Under the pieces are notes generated by a model, which worked only from the letters and a program-made list of their open reading frames with translations, made no database searches and was not told the DNA's origin. The position numbers and the translations under genes were made by a program. This document shows, in pieces, positions 1 to 8,346 of a stretch of 64,000 nt of DNA. This stretch comes from a virus. The DNA lies in the IMG/VR virus record IMGVR_UViG_3300047089_000244, positions 105,967-169,966 of that record, one strand, 5' to 3'. Position 1 is the stretch's first letter; the number at the start of each line of letters is the position of its first letter.

Positions 1-466
1 ATCACTATCACAAGTCAAAACTATAGCATCTTGACCCTCTCCCTTCTCTTTAGATGGGAATGCCTTAATATCCTTGATCGTGACCGCATGTTGGTCTTCT
101 GGCCAACCCTGCTCTTTCTCCGAGAAAACATCACTTGTCTCAGGAGCATAAAGCATCGTGATGTGATATTCCTCAATTGGCTCAAGCTCTGTGCCCTCCG
201 GCCAATCCTGTTCTTCAGCCCAATTATGGATCTCAATGCCGATAGGCTTAGGGATACCAAGCCCTATGTGTAACTCATCCCTCTTAGCGGTCTTGATCGA
301 ATCATTGTTAGGCGTAAGTTTTTTGATACGCCATTCTTCGAGGCGCTCATCTTGAATGGCTTTAACGCGCTGCTCTTGTGGATTGAGAGTGTACGCACGC
401 TCAGATGGTGTCATCTCGATTTCACTCTTATCCCATGCACTTGCCTTGGAGGCTTGAGTCAACATG
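1..466 (-). CDS. 2H-phosphoesterase-like protein, C-terminus beyond window
   Basis: The frame starts at an ATG at 466 placed 6 bases after AGGAGG and stays open to the left edge (155 codons). Around residue 101 it reads YHITMLYAPE, which resembles an HxT/S motif of 2H phosphoesterases (LigT/2'-5' RNA ligase and cyclic phosphodiesterase group). The family needs a second HxT/S motif, which would lie outside the window, so the call is tentative. Charged N-terminal half, no signal peptide. If correct it could act on 2',3'-cyclic phosphate RNA ends, which would fit the kinase and RNA ligase elsewhere in this genome. It could instead be an unrelated tail-end protein, since the next upstream gene is a collar-domain fibre. 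Confidence 0.5.
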
Positions 467-474
467 GACGCCTC

Positions 475-1548
475 CTATGTCTTTATAATCCCAGTGCCCA
501 CCAAAAATGGAGGCATGTTTGGATGGGCTTCGCCGCCACCTGTAGCATTTGTCGTTCCGCTATTAGTCAAGATCGCGCCAGCCATCACACCACCTAGTGT
601 ACCGCTCACACTACAAGCGGGTACTCCATTGACACTTCCGGTCGCATTATTGACTCCAGCATTCCCCCAAAGAACCTCCACTTCTCCTGATGGGTCTCTT
701 GTGAGATAGCGTGGGGCAGATTCGGCCGAAAGAGCGTGCGTCATGTAAGACCAACCACCACGATTTTCTGGTGGTTGATGAGTGTGATCTGCGATGACAC
801 CTTTAAGTTCGCCGCTGACGGTACCTGAGACGCTCGCTGAGCCCCCTACAGGCGTCTGCGTGTGCGTATGAGCTTCGGTCTGTCCTGTAGTAAGTTTGAT
901 CGTCTCAGCGCCTTCTTTTGCACCAACAGAGCGCACGGTCAAACCAGGACCGGCACCTGCTCCTACAGTCACACGACCGCGTGTGTCAGGCACATTGAAA
1001 TTCGCCCCTTCACCGCCATATTTGTAGCCAATGACTTTGAACAGACGATTATATTCCGCAGTCGGATAGCTTTTGCCATCTCGCAGGAGATATCCAGCCG
1101 GAGCTACATCACCTCCGAAATCAAGAAAAGCCCCGGTGGGCACCAGAGATTCAAGAACTGATTGGGTGTCATTGAAATTTTCGTCTTTGCGCAGGTCCTT
1201 TCGATAAATGACCCCTTCCCCGACACGAGGGTTTTCAATGCCTCTTCCTGATAGTGTATCCCAGTTGTAAACGGTGGCTGCAATGAAGGGTTTGCCGCCC
1301 GTGACTGTGATCGTATATGCGCCTTCTTCTACCCAACCATTGATCTTGCCATTAGAGTCGGTAGTCGGGACAATAGCTCCCGCTTCTTTCTCAGTACCAT
1401 AGACAGTAACCGCAGATTCACTCGTGCGGCTTTTGATTGTGACTGTCGCGCCTACAACAGGGCGTGAAGCGAATTTACCCGAACTTTCAGGGTTTTCTTC
1501 GAGTGTATCGACAACAAAAGGGATTTGCACTCGGTTAGCTGGCATCAT
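475..1548 (-). CDS. Tail fibre-like protein with phage collar domain
   Basis: 357 aa. Residues about 135-195 carry the tail-collar pattern: PTGAFLDFGG, then PAGYLLRDG and FNVPDTRGRVTVGAG. The protein ends in PNMPPFLVGTG, the usual collar-family finish. The region between is Gly/Thr/His rich (TEAHTHTQT), typical of receptor-binding fibre tips with metal-binding histidines. Residues 1-110 look like a beta-rich adaptor (VVGATVTIKS, YTITVTGG). It probably forms or tips a tail fibre that contacts the host surface. It sits 8 bases from the 2H-like gene and next to the collagen-like stalk gene, suggesting one appendage cassette. Confidence 0.8.
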   Translation of the reverse strand: MMPANRVQIPFVVDTLEENPESSGKFASRPVVGATVTIKSRTSESAVTVYGTEKEAGAIVPTTDSNGKINGWVEEGAYTITVTGGKPFIAATVYNWDTLSGRGIENPRVGEGVIYRKDLRKDENFNDTQSVLESLVPTGAFLDFGGDVAPAGYLLRDGKSYPTAEYNRLFKVIGYKYGGEGANFNVPDTRGRVTVGAGAGPGLTVRSVGAKEGAETIKLTTGQTEAHTHTQTPVGGSASVSGTVSGELKGVIADHTHQPPENRGGWSYMTHALSAESAPRYLTRDPSGEVEVLWGNAGVNNATGSVNGVPACSVSGTLGGVMAGAILTNSGTTNATGGGEAHPNMPPFLVGTGIIKT

Positions 1549-1582
1549 CTATTACTTCAACGGACGACACTGATTTTCTTAT

Positions 1583-2071
1583 TTACGGCAGATGCACCAC
1601 AATCTTTTCAATTAGCTTACCCGCCGGACCTTCTGGACCGAGCGGTCCTTGAGGTCCGATACCACCACGTAATCCCGGTGGTCCAGGAATCCCCGCTGGA
1701 CCCCGTGGTCCAGGAATACCTACCCCTACGCCGCTCGGCCCACGAGGACCTGGTGCTCCTGTAGCTCCAGGAGGCCCAGAAACGCCCCGTGCGCCCCTGA
1801 TTGATTGTCCTGCGGGTCCTCGCGCACCTTGAAATCCTTGAGGTCCCTGAGGCCCTCGTGGACCGCGTATCCCGACAATCGTTACATGATTGGTCTTGTT
1901 ATGAATGATCGGCTGGACGACCTTTGTGATCTTTTCAACATGCTCAATGCGAGTCTGAAGATTGTGACGTGCAGATATATCGCCTTCTAGCTTAGCAAAG
2001 GTGAGGCCAGCAATCAATGTTAGAATGGCGATGCTTGCCACGATGAATTGACGAAAACGTTTCTCGGTCAT
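1583..2071 (-). CDS. Membrane-anchored collagen-like protein
   Basis: 162 aa. Residues 8-26 form a hydrophobic segment (membrane anchor or uncleaved signal), followed by about 35 residues of probable coiled coil. From residue about 68 there are Gly-X-Y triplets to residue about 150, such as [10 protein letters not shown] and [10 protein letters not shown]. The C-terminus is [11 protein letters not shown]. Collagen-like stretches in phages usually form rigid trimeric stalks of fibres, but an N-terminal membrane segment points to an envelope-exposed product. Start overlaps the upstream stop as ATGA (2068-2071), so translation is coupled. Confidence 0.75.
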   Translation of the reverse strand: MTEKRFRQFIVASIAILTLIAGLTFAKLEGDISARHNLQTRIEHVEKITKVVQPIIHNKTNHVTIVGIRGPRGPQGPQGFQGARGPAGQSIRGARGVSGPPGATGAPGPRGPSGVGVGIPGPRGPAGIPGPPGLRGGIGPQGPLGPEGPAGKLIEKIVVHLP

Positions 2072-2244
2072 AATTCCACAAGGTTCTGATCTCCGTTAGC
2101 TAGAGCATATCGAAGAGCATCATGAATCCGGCGATCTTGCTCACTAGCTGTAAGTGCTGCTACTTCAAGCAAACGATACCAATCCTCCATATGCAAAGAT
2201 ACAGTCCTAATACTATGCCCGTTGCTGTACTGGATAATTGTCAT
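2068..2244 (-). CDS. Small protein, unknown function
   Basis: 58 aa, read directly from the sequence ([20 protein letters not shown] to NGDQNLVEL). ATG at 2244 follows GGGTAAGCA; the stop overlaps the next ATG. Mostly alpha-helical and acidic, no motif recognised. Its tight packing in the operon supports it being real. Confidence 0.6.
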   Translation of the reverse strand: MTIIQYSNGHSIRTVSLHMEDWYRLLEVAALTASEQDRRIHDALRYALANGDQNLVEL

Positions 2245-2247
2245 TGC

Positions 2248-2556
2248 TTACCCACATGAGTCGCGTTGTACTTTTTCGAGTTGCCGAAGATTAAATTTTT
2301 CATGCAAAGTGCCCTCATGAATGAGCTTTATTAGCTCCTTGTGTGACAAACCAGGGAAGCTGATTTTGGCGATTATCTTTTGCGCCTCGGGGCTAGCAGC
2401 ACGCGCTACGCTTTCTCGATTGATCGCAGCGATCACCTTGATGTTGGAACAGGTGTTAGATTGCCCCGATTTGATTTCAGCAAATCCCCATCCTACGATG
2501 AGGGAGAAAACTACCACACCGATTACGAAGAAATAGCGAAATCCCCTATTGGTCAT
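2248..2556 (-). CDS. Single-pass membrane protein, unknown function
   Basis: 102 aa when started at the ATG at 2556 (MTNRGFRYFFVIGVVVFSL). Residues 8-26 form one transmembrane helix; the rest is a soluble, mostly helical domain (SFPGLSHKELIKLIHEGTL) with two cysteines, one of them two residues from the end. A longer frame to 2712 exists but overlaps the neighbour. It resembles the anchored neighbours in plan (short anchor, outer domain). No family recognised. Confidence 0.6.
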   Translation of the reverse strand: MTNRGFRYFFVIGVVVFSLIVGWGFAEIKSGQSNTCSNIKVIAAINRESVARAASPEAQKIIAKISFPGLSHKELIKLIHEGTLHEKFNLRQLEKVQRDSCG

Positions 2557-2626
2557 GAGTCTCCCTAATGAATAGCGAGGACGAGATAGGTGAAAACAGT
2601 GCCAAATGTACAACCCATTGCAAGCC

Positions 2627-2917
2627 CTATTGTATGGGTCCAGTTTTGGACGAATCGGTCGTATTTGTTCTTGAATCGTCGGAGGAATCTTGGTCCGGAA
2701 GGGGGACGCCAAGCATTCCCAGGATCAACCTTACGAACGGATTCGTGCCATCCTTCTTGTCCCCCCGCATGAACGGGACGCTGAAGATTAGGAAAAGCCC
2801 CAGGAAGATCAAAATGGGCTGGGCCGACACTACTAGAAACGCTTGCCACACCAAGATCCCTACGCCGAGTGCTAGCAAGAGCCCGTCCCTGAAGATCGCT
2901 GTTATTCTTTGTTTCAT
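2627..2917 (-). CDS. Membrane protein with two transmembrane helices
   Basis: 96 aa. Two hydrophobic helices at about residues 11-31 and 32-48, then a basic stretch and a third short hydrophobic patch (FVRLILGMLGVPLP), ending in a Ser/Asp/Thr-rich tail. Function unknown; a holin-like or envelope role is possible given the cell-wall enzyme next door, but a better holin candidate lies beside the lysin at 37.5 kb. Confidence 0.55.
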   Translation of the reverse strand: MKQRITAIFRDGLLLALGVGILVWQAFLVVSAQPILIFLGLFLIFSVPFMRGDKKDGTNPFVRLILGMLGVPLPDQDSSDDSRTNTTDSSKTGPIQ

Positions 2918-2990
2918 TCATTGTTCAAAGAAGACAGGAGGGACACCATTTCATGTATTATCCCAACGTACCACCTTTTTTTGAAGTTCT

Positions 2991-3614
2991 CTAGTGGATG
3001 ATCACGGGTGTTCCAGCTTCCAAATGCCACGCGAGCCATGTAATCGCAGCATTTTCAAAGCGAATACAGCCATGAGAAGAAGCTGTTCCAATAGGTTCCG
3101 GTAGTCCTTCGCGACCATGTAAAGCAACCTGACCAGGACCTCCATCAAATTCAGTCAACACATTCGAGTAAGCCGAGGTAGCGAGCGCATAAGGTCCGGT
3201 CACTTCGCCGCGCTCAGACATGATCTCGGTTACGAAGAAATTTCCAGTGGGAGTAGGCAAACGCGGTCTTCCTACCACCACACGGTATGAGCGCAAAAGC
3301 TTGCCGCGCAAAAAAATGTGCGCCTTTCTTTGCGTTCGATTGATATAGACGGCCCATGGAGTAGTGCTAAGAGTAGTGCTAATGGCGCTAATCCATCCGG
3401 TCGCTCCATCGGGCCTGTAAGGCAGTCTAACGCGATACCAGCCATCTCGAATCGAGATGATAGGCAGCACGGTCGGCTCGCCTGTAGCTGGCTCTGTAGA
3501 CCGCACAGCACTCACGAGACGCCCACCGGGACTTGCATGAACCGGAGTGGTTCGATGCAAGCCCACAGTGGGAGTACTCGCAATAACGCTCGAAATGATG
3601 AGCGCTTTGATCAC
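2991..3614 (-). CDS. Secreted L,D-transpeptidase (YkuD domain) with SH3-like domain
   Basis: 207 aa. Order: N-terminal signal-like segment (MIKALIISSVIASTP), an SH3-like region about residues 25-80 (GWYRVRLPYRPDGATGWIS), then a YkuD domain from about 85. The catalytic block HGREGLPEPIGTASSHGCIRF carries the expected His, Ser-His-Gly-Cys-Ile-Arg with catalytic Cys. Such enzymes cross-link or edit peptidoglycan through meso-diaminopimelate and act outside the membrane. It is unusual in a phage genome; it may remodel the wall during infection or modify it against rivals. It lies directly downstream of a promoter-driven secreted collagen-like gene, 4 bases away, and is probably co-transcribed with it. 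Confidence 0.9.
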   Translation of the reverse strand: MIKALIISSVIASTPTVGLHRTTPVHASPGGRLVSAVRSTEPATGEPTVLPIISIRDGWYRVRLPYRPDGATGWISAISTTLSTTPWAVYINRTQRKAHIFLRGKLLRSYRVVVGRPRLPTPTGNFFVTEIMSERGEVTGPYALATSAYSNVLTEFDGGPGQVALHGREGLPEPIGTASSHGCIRFENAAITWLAWHLEAGTPVIIH

Positions 3615-3618
3615 TTGA

Positions 3619-4689
3619 CTAGCCGGTTACGGCTGCTTTGTGATGGACTACATGATGGTGCTTCTTGTGCTTCACAGGTGCCTTGCCTTTGTACGGCGCA
3701 GCAGTCTGCACGATTGGTCCCTGCGGACCTACCGCTCCTGCTACTCCAGCCACTCCAGCTACGCCTGCGACTCCGGTTGTTCCGGGGTTACCTACGGGAC
3801 CTTGAGGTCCTACGGGTCCTACGGAACCTTCAGGACCAGCGGGACCAGTGGGACCCGTCGCTCCAGTTGCGCCAGTGGGACCAACGCAAGTCGGGACGAC
3901 GAACTGCTCATCGAACTGCGGAACTGGCAGCCCGAGACAGTCATAGCCGACACCGTTTGTGCCGTTGGTTCCATTGGTGCCATCGGTACCATTCGTACCG
4001 GAAGCCCCTTCGGCTCCAGTCGCACCTGTGTCGCCCTTAGCGCCTTCTTTTCCTTCAGCGCCAGGTTCGCCATTCAGGCCATTGACGCCTTCTTTGCCTT
4101 CTTTGCCTTCGGCACCAGTCGCGCCGGTCGCTCCAGTTTCACCTGTGCATTTCGGCTGTTCCTCGAAGAAGAACGAGGGGAGGCCGGTGCAGTTAAACCC
4201 AATACCTTCGGGTCCAGATTCACCTTTGGTTCCTGCGGGACCTTCAGGTCCAGTCGGACCTGCGGGACCTTCGGGACCCGTCGCCCCTGTGTCTCCTGCG
4301 GGGCCTTCCTTACCTGCGGGGCCTTCTGATCCTGTAGCTCCAGTTTCGCCTGAGTCACCCTTGGGTCCCTGCGGACCTTCGGTACCAGGGTCGCCCTTGG
4401 GACCTTGAGGTCCTTCTGGTGCAGGAGCACAAGCGGGCTCAACCCACTTGACAGCACCATGGCTGTTGTCGCCATGGCCCTCTCGGTACAGCACGATCCC
4501 GACCGCTGCTTCGCCCTTGCCACAGAGATTTTCGAACTTCTGATCTCCAGGGTTCAGGTGGTCAGGTTTTTCATTGATTTCTTGTTCCGTGACTTCGGCA
4601 CCAGGGGTGTCGGTTACGGTGGCCATCGCAGGACTAGCGCTGAACGCCAATGCTCCGATAGCCATGAATCCTACGATGTACTTCTTCAT
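3619..4689 (-). CDS. Secreted collagen-like protein with His/Lys-rich tail
   Basis: 356 aa. A clear signal peptide (MKKYIVGFMAIGALAFSASP, cut near AMA) is followed by a 70-residue domain with two cysteines. Long Gly-X-Y blocks come next, interrupted by two related short Cys-containing linkers (GFNCTGLPSFFFEEQPKC and YDCLGLPVPQFDEQFVVP). The C-terminus is very basic and histidine-rich (KHKKHHHVVHHK). The product should leave the cytoplasm and form a trimeric rod. A strong sigma70-like promoter sits upstream (4733-4761), so this gene may be expressed separately from the late genes. Role unknown: surface coat, adhesion, or part of the phage tail. Confidence 0.85.
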   Translation of the reverse strand: MKKYIVGFMAIGALAFSASPAMATVTDTPGAEVTEQEINEKPDHLNPGDQKFENLCGKGEAAVGIVLYREGHGDNSHGAVKWVEPACAPAPEGPQGPKGDPGTEGPQGPKGDSGETGATGSEGPAGKEGPAGDTGATGPEGPAGPTGPEGPAGTKGESGPEGIGFNCTGLPSFFFEEQPKCTGETGATGATGAEGKEGKEGVNGLNGEPGAEGKEGAKGDTGATGAEGASGTNGTDGTNGTNGTNGVGYDCLGLPVPQFDEQFVVPTCVGPTGATGATGPTGPAGPEGSVGPVGPQGPVGNPGTTGVAGVAGVAGVAGAVGPQGPIVQTAAPYKGKAPVKHKKHHHVVHHKAAVTG

Positions 4690-4732
4690 GCCAACCTTTC
4701 GGTTTGGGATTAGAATGTACTACTTTCCAGCC

Positions 4733-4761
4733 AATATAGCTGACATTGGCAAGCTTGTCAA
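4733..4761 (-). promoter_or_regulatory. Sigma70-like promoter for the collagen-like gene
   Basis: On the minus strand TTGACA, 17 bases, then TATATT. The -10 hexamer ends 44 bases before the ATG at 4689. This is a near-consensus housekeeping promoter, rare in this window, and could give host-polymerase-driven expression of the secreted collagen-like protein and the L,D-transpeptidase. Confidence 0.7.
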
Positions 4762-4838
4762 GGATGCTGTAGGCGATGCCACCAGCAAAGCACGAGAGCA
4801 TCAATCAGAAGCCAAATAGCTATGCCATCCAGGATCAT
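4758..4838 (-). CDS. Very small membrane peptide
   Basis: 26 aa (MILDGIAIWLLIDALVLCWW...). ATG at 4838 follows GGAGGAATC, a strong ribosome site, and one transmembrane helix fills most of the peptide. It starts inside the end of the upstream gene. Too short for certainty. Confidence 0.4.
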   Translation of the reverse strand: MILDGIAIWLLIDALVLCWWHRLQHP

Positions 4839-5080
4839 GATTCCTCCTCCGGCTCGTAGAATTCGAGAAGGATTGCCTCGCCATCGTCTACGATCTCAGT
4901 GTGGACCTTGAGGCCATAGCTTTTGGCCGTGCGGTGCGCACCGACCCTGAAAGACTTAGGTTGGCCATTAAAGTCCTCGCCTTTGAAAAGCTTATGGATC
5001 TCGCCGTCCATCCACGTCTCCCATGGATAGATGGGAGGTCGGCCTTGACGACCTGCAAAGCTGTCTACGACTTCGCTCAT
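4835..5080 (-). CDS. Small conserved phage protein, unknown function
   Basis: 81 aa. Contains RPPIYPWETWMDGEIHKL followed by a basic strand (SFRVGAHRTAKSYGLKVHT) and an acidic tail. I recall this arrangement from small actinobacteriophage proteins of unknown function; the basic centre suggests nucleic-acid contact. Overlaps both neighbours by about 4 bases. Confidence 0.65.
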   Translation of the reverse strand: MSEVVDSFAGRQGRPPIYPWETWMDGEIHKLFKGEDFNGQPKSFRVGAHRTAKSYGLKVHTEIVDDGEAILLEFYEPEEES

Positions 5081-5376
5081 CGTTTCCCTTTCCCCACGAG
5101 CAAATGAATACGATCAGCTTGACTCAGACCCTCGGGAGCAGGAACATGGTGCTGGTCAAGGGCAGCCTGAACATCCTGCATTGCATACGCGCTATCGTTT
5201 CTTAACGTATGAAGAAGACGGATCAAGTTTGTGCCACTAATCTGAAACTCTGCGGGCCATCCGATGTTCAGTTCGTTCGATCCATACCAGATCGCTCCCT
5301 CATAAAACTTCTCCTTCATGAGATCCATCGATAGTTCCTCGCCCTCATGTACAATCGTTGTGTTTCTCTCGCTCAT
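5077..5376 (-). CDS. Small protein, unknown function
   Basis: 99 aa, mixed alpha/beta by eye (GAIWYGSNELNIGWPAEFQI then a helical half). No motif recognised. Stop overlaps the next start, in the translationally coupled small-gene run. Confidence 0.6.
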   Translation of the reverse strand: MSERNTTIVHEGEELSMDLMKEKFYEGAIWYGSNELNIGWPAEFQISGTNLIRLLHTLRNDSAYAMQDVQAALDQHHVPAPEGLSQADRIHLLVGKGKR

Positions 5377-5789
5377 GAGGTGTATGGCTCCTTTAACTTT
5401 TGCTTGATGTCATTCCAAACATGCCCCGCGTAGGTCTTGATCGCGCTCTCCAGTATCAATGCCCGGTTTTGCCATGAGTCAAGAAGCTGAGCCGCTATCT
5501 GAAGGTTCTCTTCGAAAATCCCACGCTCTTTTCCATGCTCTTGTTCAGTTTCAAGCAAAACGCCCATCATATCTTCGAAGAGAGACTCCCACTTGTCCGA
5601 TCTGGCCTCTGCTCGTTCAAGCTTGACTTCGAGCATCTCGCGCGTGGCTAGTGCATCGATGGATACATAGTTGAGATTGGCCTCAACCTCCATGCGTGCT
5701 TGCTCATCGGGCCGTACGGGACGTGGCGACGCGCACCAGCACTGTGGATCGTTACATGGCATCCGGGTGATTGGGTCAGATTCAGGCAC
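5373..5789 (-). CDS. Coiled-coil protein with N-terminal Cys cluster
   Basis: 138 aa. N-terminal CNDPQCWC could bind zinc; residues about 45-125 are a long charged helix likely to form a coiled coil. Function unknown. Confidence 0.6.
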   Translation of the reverse strand: MPESDPITRMPCNDPQCWCASPRPVRPDEQARMEVEANLNYVSIDALATREMLEVKLERAEARSDKWESLFEDMMGVLLETEQEHGKERGIFEENLQIAAQLLDSWQNRALILESAIKTYAGHVWNDIKQKLKEPYTS

Positions 5790-6144
5790 GGGGACCTACA
5801 CAGAAGGGGCAGCTAGGGTCGTCACACTCGGGAATGCCTTTCCGGTCAAAGTAAGAACGCAGACCAGGCATATCATCCAAGCTCGGTGGTTCGTGCCAAG
5901 ACTCGCTGATCCAAGCTGCGCCCGTAGTAGCCTCATCGAAGTAAGGATCATCATCGATATTGACGCTCGGTTGCTGCACCGGACGAATAGGGAAGAGATC
6001 AAGCACGCGCGGATCATCATCGAGCACGAGATCCACGATCTCCTCCCACCAAGGATGATTGGAGTCCGCCTCGTAAGGTACACCGTCGAAGAGAACGAGG
6101 ATGCTCTTGGTGCCGATGTCGGGATGAGTGAGTGTGAATTCCAT
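5782..6144 (-). CDS. Acidic protein with C-terminal zinc knuckle
   Basis: 120 aa from the ATG at 6144 (MEFTLTHPDIGTKSILVLFD). The longer open frame to 6231 adds an unconvincing Arg/Cys-rich start. Acidic middle (VDLVLDDDPRVLDLFP) and C-terminal CDDPSCPFC, a CxxxxCxxC knuckle similar to that in the preceding gene's product. Unknown function. Confidence 0.6.
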   Translation of the reverse strand: MEFTLTHPDIGTKSILVLFDGVPYEADSNHPWWEEIVDLVLDDDPRVLDLFPIRPVQQPSVNIDDDPYFDEATTGAAWISESWHEPPSLDDMPGLRSYFDRKGIPECDDPSCPFCVGPRA

Positions 6145-6163
6145 AGCTGCACAGTGTAGCAGA

Positions 6164-6850
6164 TTATCGCTCGGTATCTCGCACACTCCGGAGAAACTGT
6201 GCGCGCACGCTCTCCTGGCGGCCTGTTCCATCCCACTTCACGATGTATAGCGCGGGCTGAACCTCAACGATCTCTCCAATGTTGCCGCCGCCGTACCATT
6301 CGACACGATCGTTGACACCCATTTTCGGTGGGTCGTCCGGTCGCTTGCGCTCATAAGGACCCTCTCCCCATACCATCTCCTCCTCTGGTCGCTCGGTGTC
6401 CTCACCGATACTCTTCACGGCCTCAACCAGCTTCTCCATCTGCGGATCGCGCCGCTCCGGCAACGCTTCGTGACCATGTAGCGGGCACTCACGATTGACC
6501 ATGCTGCGATCCCAGCCGATCATCCCCTCGGGCGGGTGCTGGCAAGTACATGTCTCGTCTGTCTGTCGCTCGGTGTCCTCACGGGCGACGAGGCGGCGGT
6601 TGATCGTGACAGTTCCACAGATTGCACACTTAGCGCGGCCCAAATCTGAATCCGGTGCAACCGCGAACTCGTGTCCCTGTGCGCAAATAAAGAACGCCCA
6701 ATCTCCCTGTGGCTTCTCACTGGCAGTGAGAGCGGCCATATAGCCAGCTTCGAAGGGGGATCTGCTCGTCCCGAGAACAGGTAAATCTTTTCTGGCAATA
6801 ATGAACGCAGCCTCCATAGCCTCGCGCTCTTGACCGTCGAGATCAGTCAT
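6164..6850 (-). CDS. Protein with zinc ribbon and EDTER repeats
   Basis: 228 aa. An N-terminal helical segment is followed by a CxxG(H)...CAIC ribbon (about residues 56-80). A second Cys/His group follows (CTCQHPP, CPLHGH), then a C-terminal SH3-like basic segment (GVNDRVEWYGGGNIGEIVEV). Three copies of an EDTER or DTER motif occur, one at the very C-terminus. The same motif recurs in the next gene, encoded by a shared DNA repeat. Function unknown. Confidence 0.6.
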   Translation of the reverse strand: MTDLDGQEREAMEAAFIIARKDLPVLGTSRSPFEAGYMAALTASEKPQGDWAFFICAQGHEFAVAPDSDLGRAKCAICGTVTINRRLVAREDTERQTDETCTCQHPPEGMIGWDRSMVNRECPLHGHEALPERRDPQMEKLVEAVKSIGEDTERPEEEMVWGEGPYERKRPDDPPKMGVNDRVEWYGGGNIGEIVEVQPALYIVKWDGTGRQESVRAQFLRSVRDTER

Positions 6851-6938
6851 GGTCGCTGCTTCCTAATACGCAGGCCAGAATGCACATGGCAAATAGAAAG
6901 CATGTAAAACCAATTGATATAGCAGCTATATCACTCAT
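6843..6938 (-). CDS. Very small membrane protein
   Basis: 31 aa (MSDIAAISIGFTCFLFAMCI...), a single hydrophobic helix with short polar ends. Its ATG overlaps the upstream stop and its stop overlaps the next ATG, which supports a real coupled gene. Confidence 0.5.
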   Translation of the reverse strand: MSDIAAISIGFTCFLFAMCILACVLGSSDHD

Positions 6939-7945
6939 CGCTCGGTGTCCTCACAGGCAGCGGCTAACTTGTCAAAAGCGTCTGCTATCGCCGCCTCAAA
7001 ACGATAAGTGCTGCTAACAGGATTCCAGCCCGTTAGCTCTCCGATCAGCTTCTCATGCGGTCGCATACGCTCCCAGAACCACTTCATCCGGGCATGGGGT
7101 GTCCCGTCGCCAATCGCACCTACCTCCTCGCGATCGGCCGTCCCCGGCCAATAGCCCGGCTTCGGTTGCGGCTCTTCACGGGCAGCACGTAGAGCATCCC
7201 CCAATTGGGCCATTTTGATCAGAAGGTTATCTGCGCGCTCCTGTTCGCGTTCAACACGTGCTTCCGATGCCAGGAGTTTGTCCCGCAAATCTACAATGGC
7301 GTCGTGCTGGGCTTGCCGCGTCTCGCTCGGCTCGCCCTTGTCCGGCTCCTGCTCGGTGTCCTGTGCGAACGGCGTTTGACCAACGGCAATAAGCAGAAAC
7401 TCCTCAGACCACGATGCTTCGGAGATGGGATCGCCCTCCCATGACAACTTATAACCACCACTCTTACCTGAGCTATAGATAGCTGCGATACGCCGAAACC
7501 GGTTCGTATCGAAGTCGAGTGCCTTGTCACCAGGCTTGGCGTCCTCTTGTCGAACCCACTGGACAATCAAGCCGTCTGGTCGCTCGGTACCCCGCACGAC
7601 CTTCCTACAGGGCTCCCCGGCCCCCGCACCACACGCGTCGCAGTCGCCACCAAGGCCACAGCGTGGGCGCTCCGGGCGCTCGGTGTCCTCACGGGCAGCG
7701 AGACGGCCTTCTAGCTTCTCGACCTCCTCCTCCAATTGGCCGATTTGTGCGTTGGCTATTCCCTGGCTCTCAATGAGCGACTGCATACGACCGCGTTGCT
7801 CCTCACGAGCAGCGAGAGTGGCCTTAGCTATTTGCTTCGGCTGATCGCCGGGTGTTGGACGTGCTCGATCGTATAACGCAACGATATTTTCTAATGCCTC
7901 CCACGGCCCCAGTGCCTCGCGCTCTTGATTGTTGAAATCAGACAT
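6935..7945 (-). CDS. Coiled-coil protein with Cys-rich insert and EDTER repeats
   Basis: 336 aa from the ATG at 7945 (MSDFNNQEREALGPWEALEN). Two coiled-coil stretches (about 40-85 and 205-255) flank a Cys-rich patch (CGLGGDCDACGAGAGEPC) and a beta region resembling the SH3-like segment of the neighbour (PGDKALDFDTNRFRRIAAIY). EDTERPER occurs mid-protein and EDTER forms the C-terminus. The last part (WFWERMRPHEKL...FEAAIADAFDKLAA) is seen in other phage hypotheticals. Function unknown. Confidence 0.6.
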   Translation of the reverse strand: MSDFNNQEREALGPWEALENIVALYDRARPTPGDQPKQIAKATLAAREEQRGRMQSLIESQGIANAQIGQLEEEVEKLEGRLAAREDTERPERPRCGLGGDCDACGAGAGEPCRKVVRGTERPDGLIVQWVRQEDAKPGDKALDFDTNRFRRIAAIYSSGKSGGYKLSWEGDPISEASWSEEFLLIAVGQTPFAQDTEQEPDKGEPSETRQAQHDAIVDLRDKLLASEARVEREQERADNLLIKMAQLGDALRAAREEPQPKPGYWPGTADREEVGAIGDGTPHARMKWFWERMRPHEKLIGELTGWNPVSSTYRFEAAIADAFDKLAAACEDTER

Positions 7946-8148
7946 CAGCAATCAACCGTAATGTCCAGGTGGATACGATCGCCCTCTTCAGTCAGCGGCG
8001 TCACAGTGTAGTGATCCGGGTTGCCGCCTTTTGGGGTTTGGTACTCGCCCCAACCCATCCAGTTGAAAGCTTTGCGCTTCGCCGCCTCTCGATCGCTCGC
8101 ATAGGTCAAGACGTGGCTATTATCTTGCTCTACCATGAAGAGGATCAT
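7945..8148 (-). CDS. Small protein, unknown function
   Basis: 67 aa. Beta strand, then REAAKRKAFNWMGW and a beta end (HYTVTPLTEEGDRIHLDITV). Looks like a small alpha/beta fold; unknown. Overlaps both neighbours. Confidence 0.55.
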   Translation of the reverse strand: MILFMVEQDNSHVLTYASDREAAKRKAFNWMGWGEYQTPKGGNPDHYTVTPLTEEGDRIHLDITVDC

Positions 8149-8333
8149 AGCGGCCTCCCTGTCGGCGAGACATCTCTTACGCGCACAACAGCCACAACCT
8201 CAGTCCCAACATAGGCGTTGTATGCCTGAGGAAGTTCGCGCATGAGTTCGAGGCGTTTCTCCATCGACATACCATGAAAGAGTCTAGCAAGTAACTGCTC
8301 CTTGTGAAACTCGGTGGGTTTAAGGCGATCCAT
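8145..8333 (-). CDS. Small protein, unknown function
   Basis: 62 aa from the ATG at 8333 (MDRLKPTEFHKEQLLARLFH), chosen because the longer frame starts with a low-complexity Thr/Gly run overlapping the neighbour. Helical N-half, beta C-half. Unknown. Confidence 0.55.
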   Translation of the reverse strand: MDRLKPTEFHKEQLLARLFHGMSMEKRLELMRELPQAYNAYVGTEVVAVVRVRDVSPTGRPL

Positions 8334-8346
8334 CGATCTCGGCCTC

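Noticed and set aside
2565-2921. 118-aa frame overlapping the two-helix membrane gene
   Set aside because: Most of it is antisense-like shadow of the real gene at 2627-2917. Only its last 40 residues look like a membrane segment, and no credible start precedes them.
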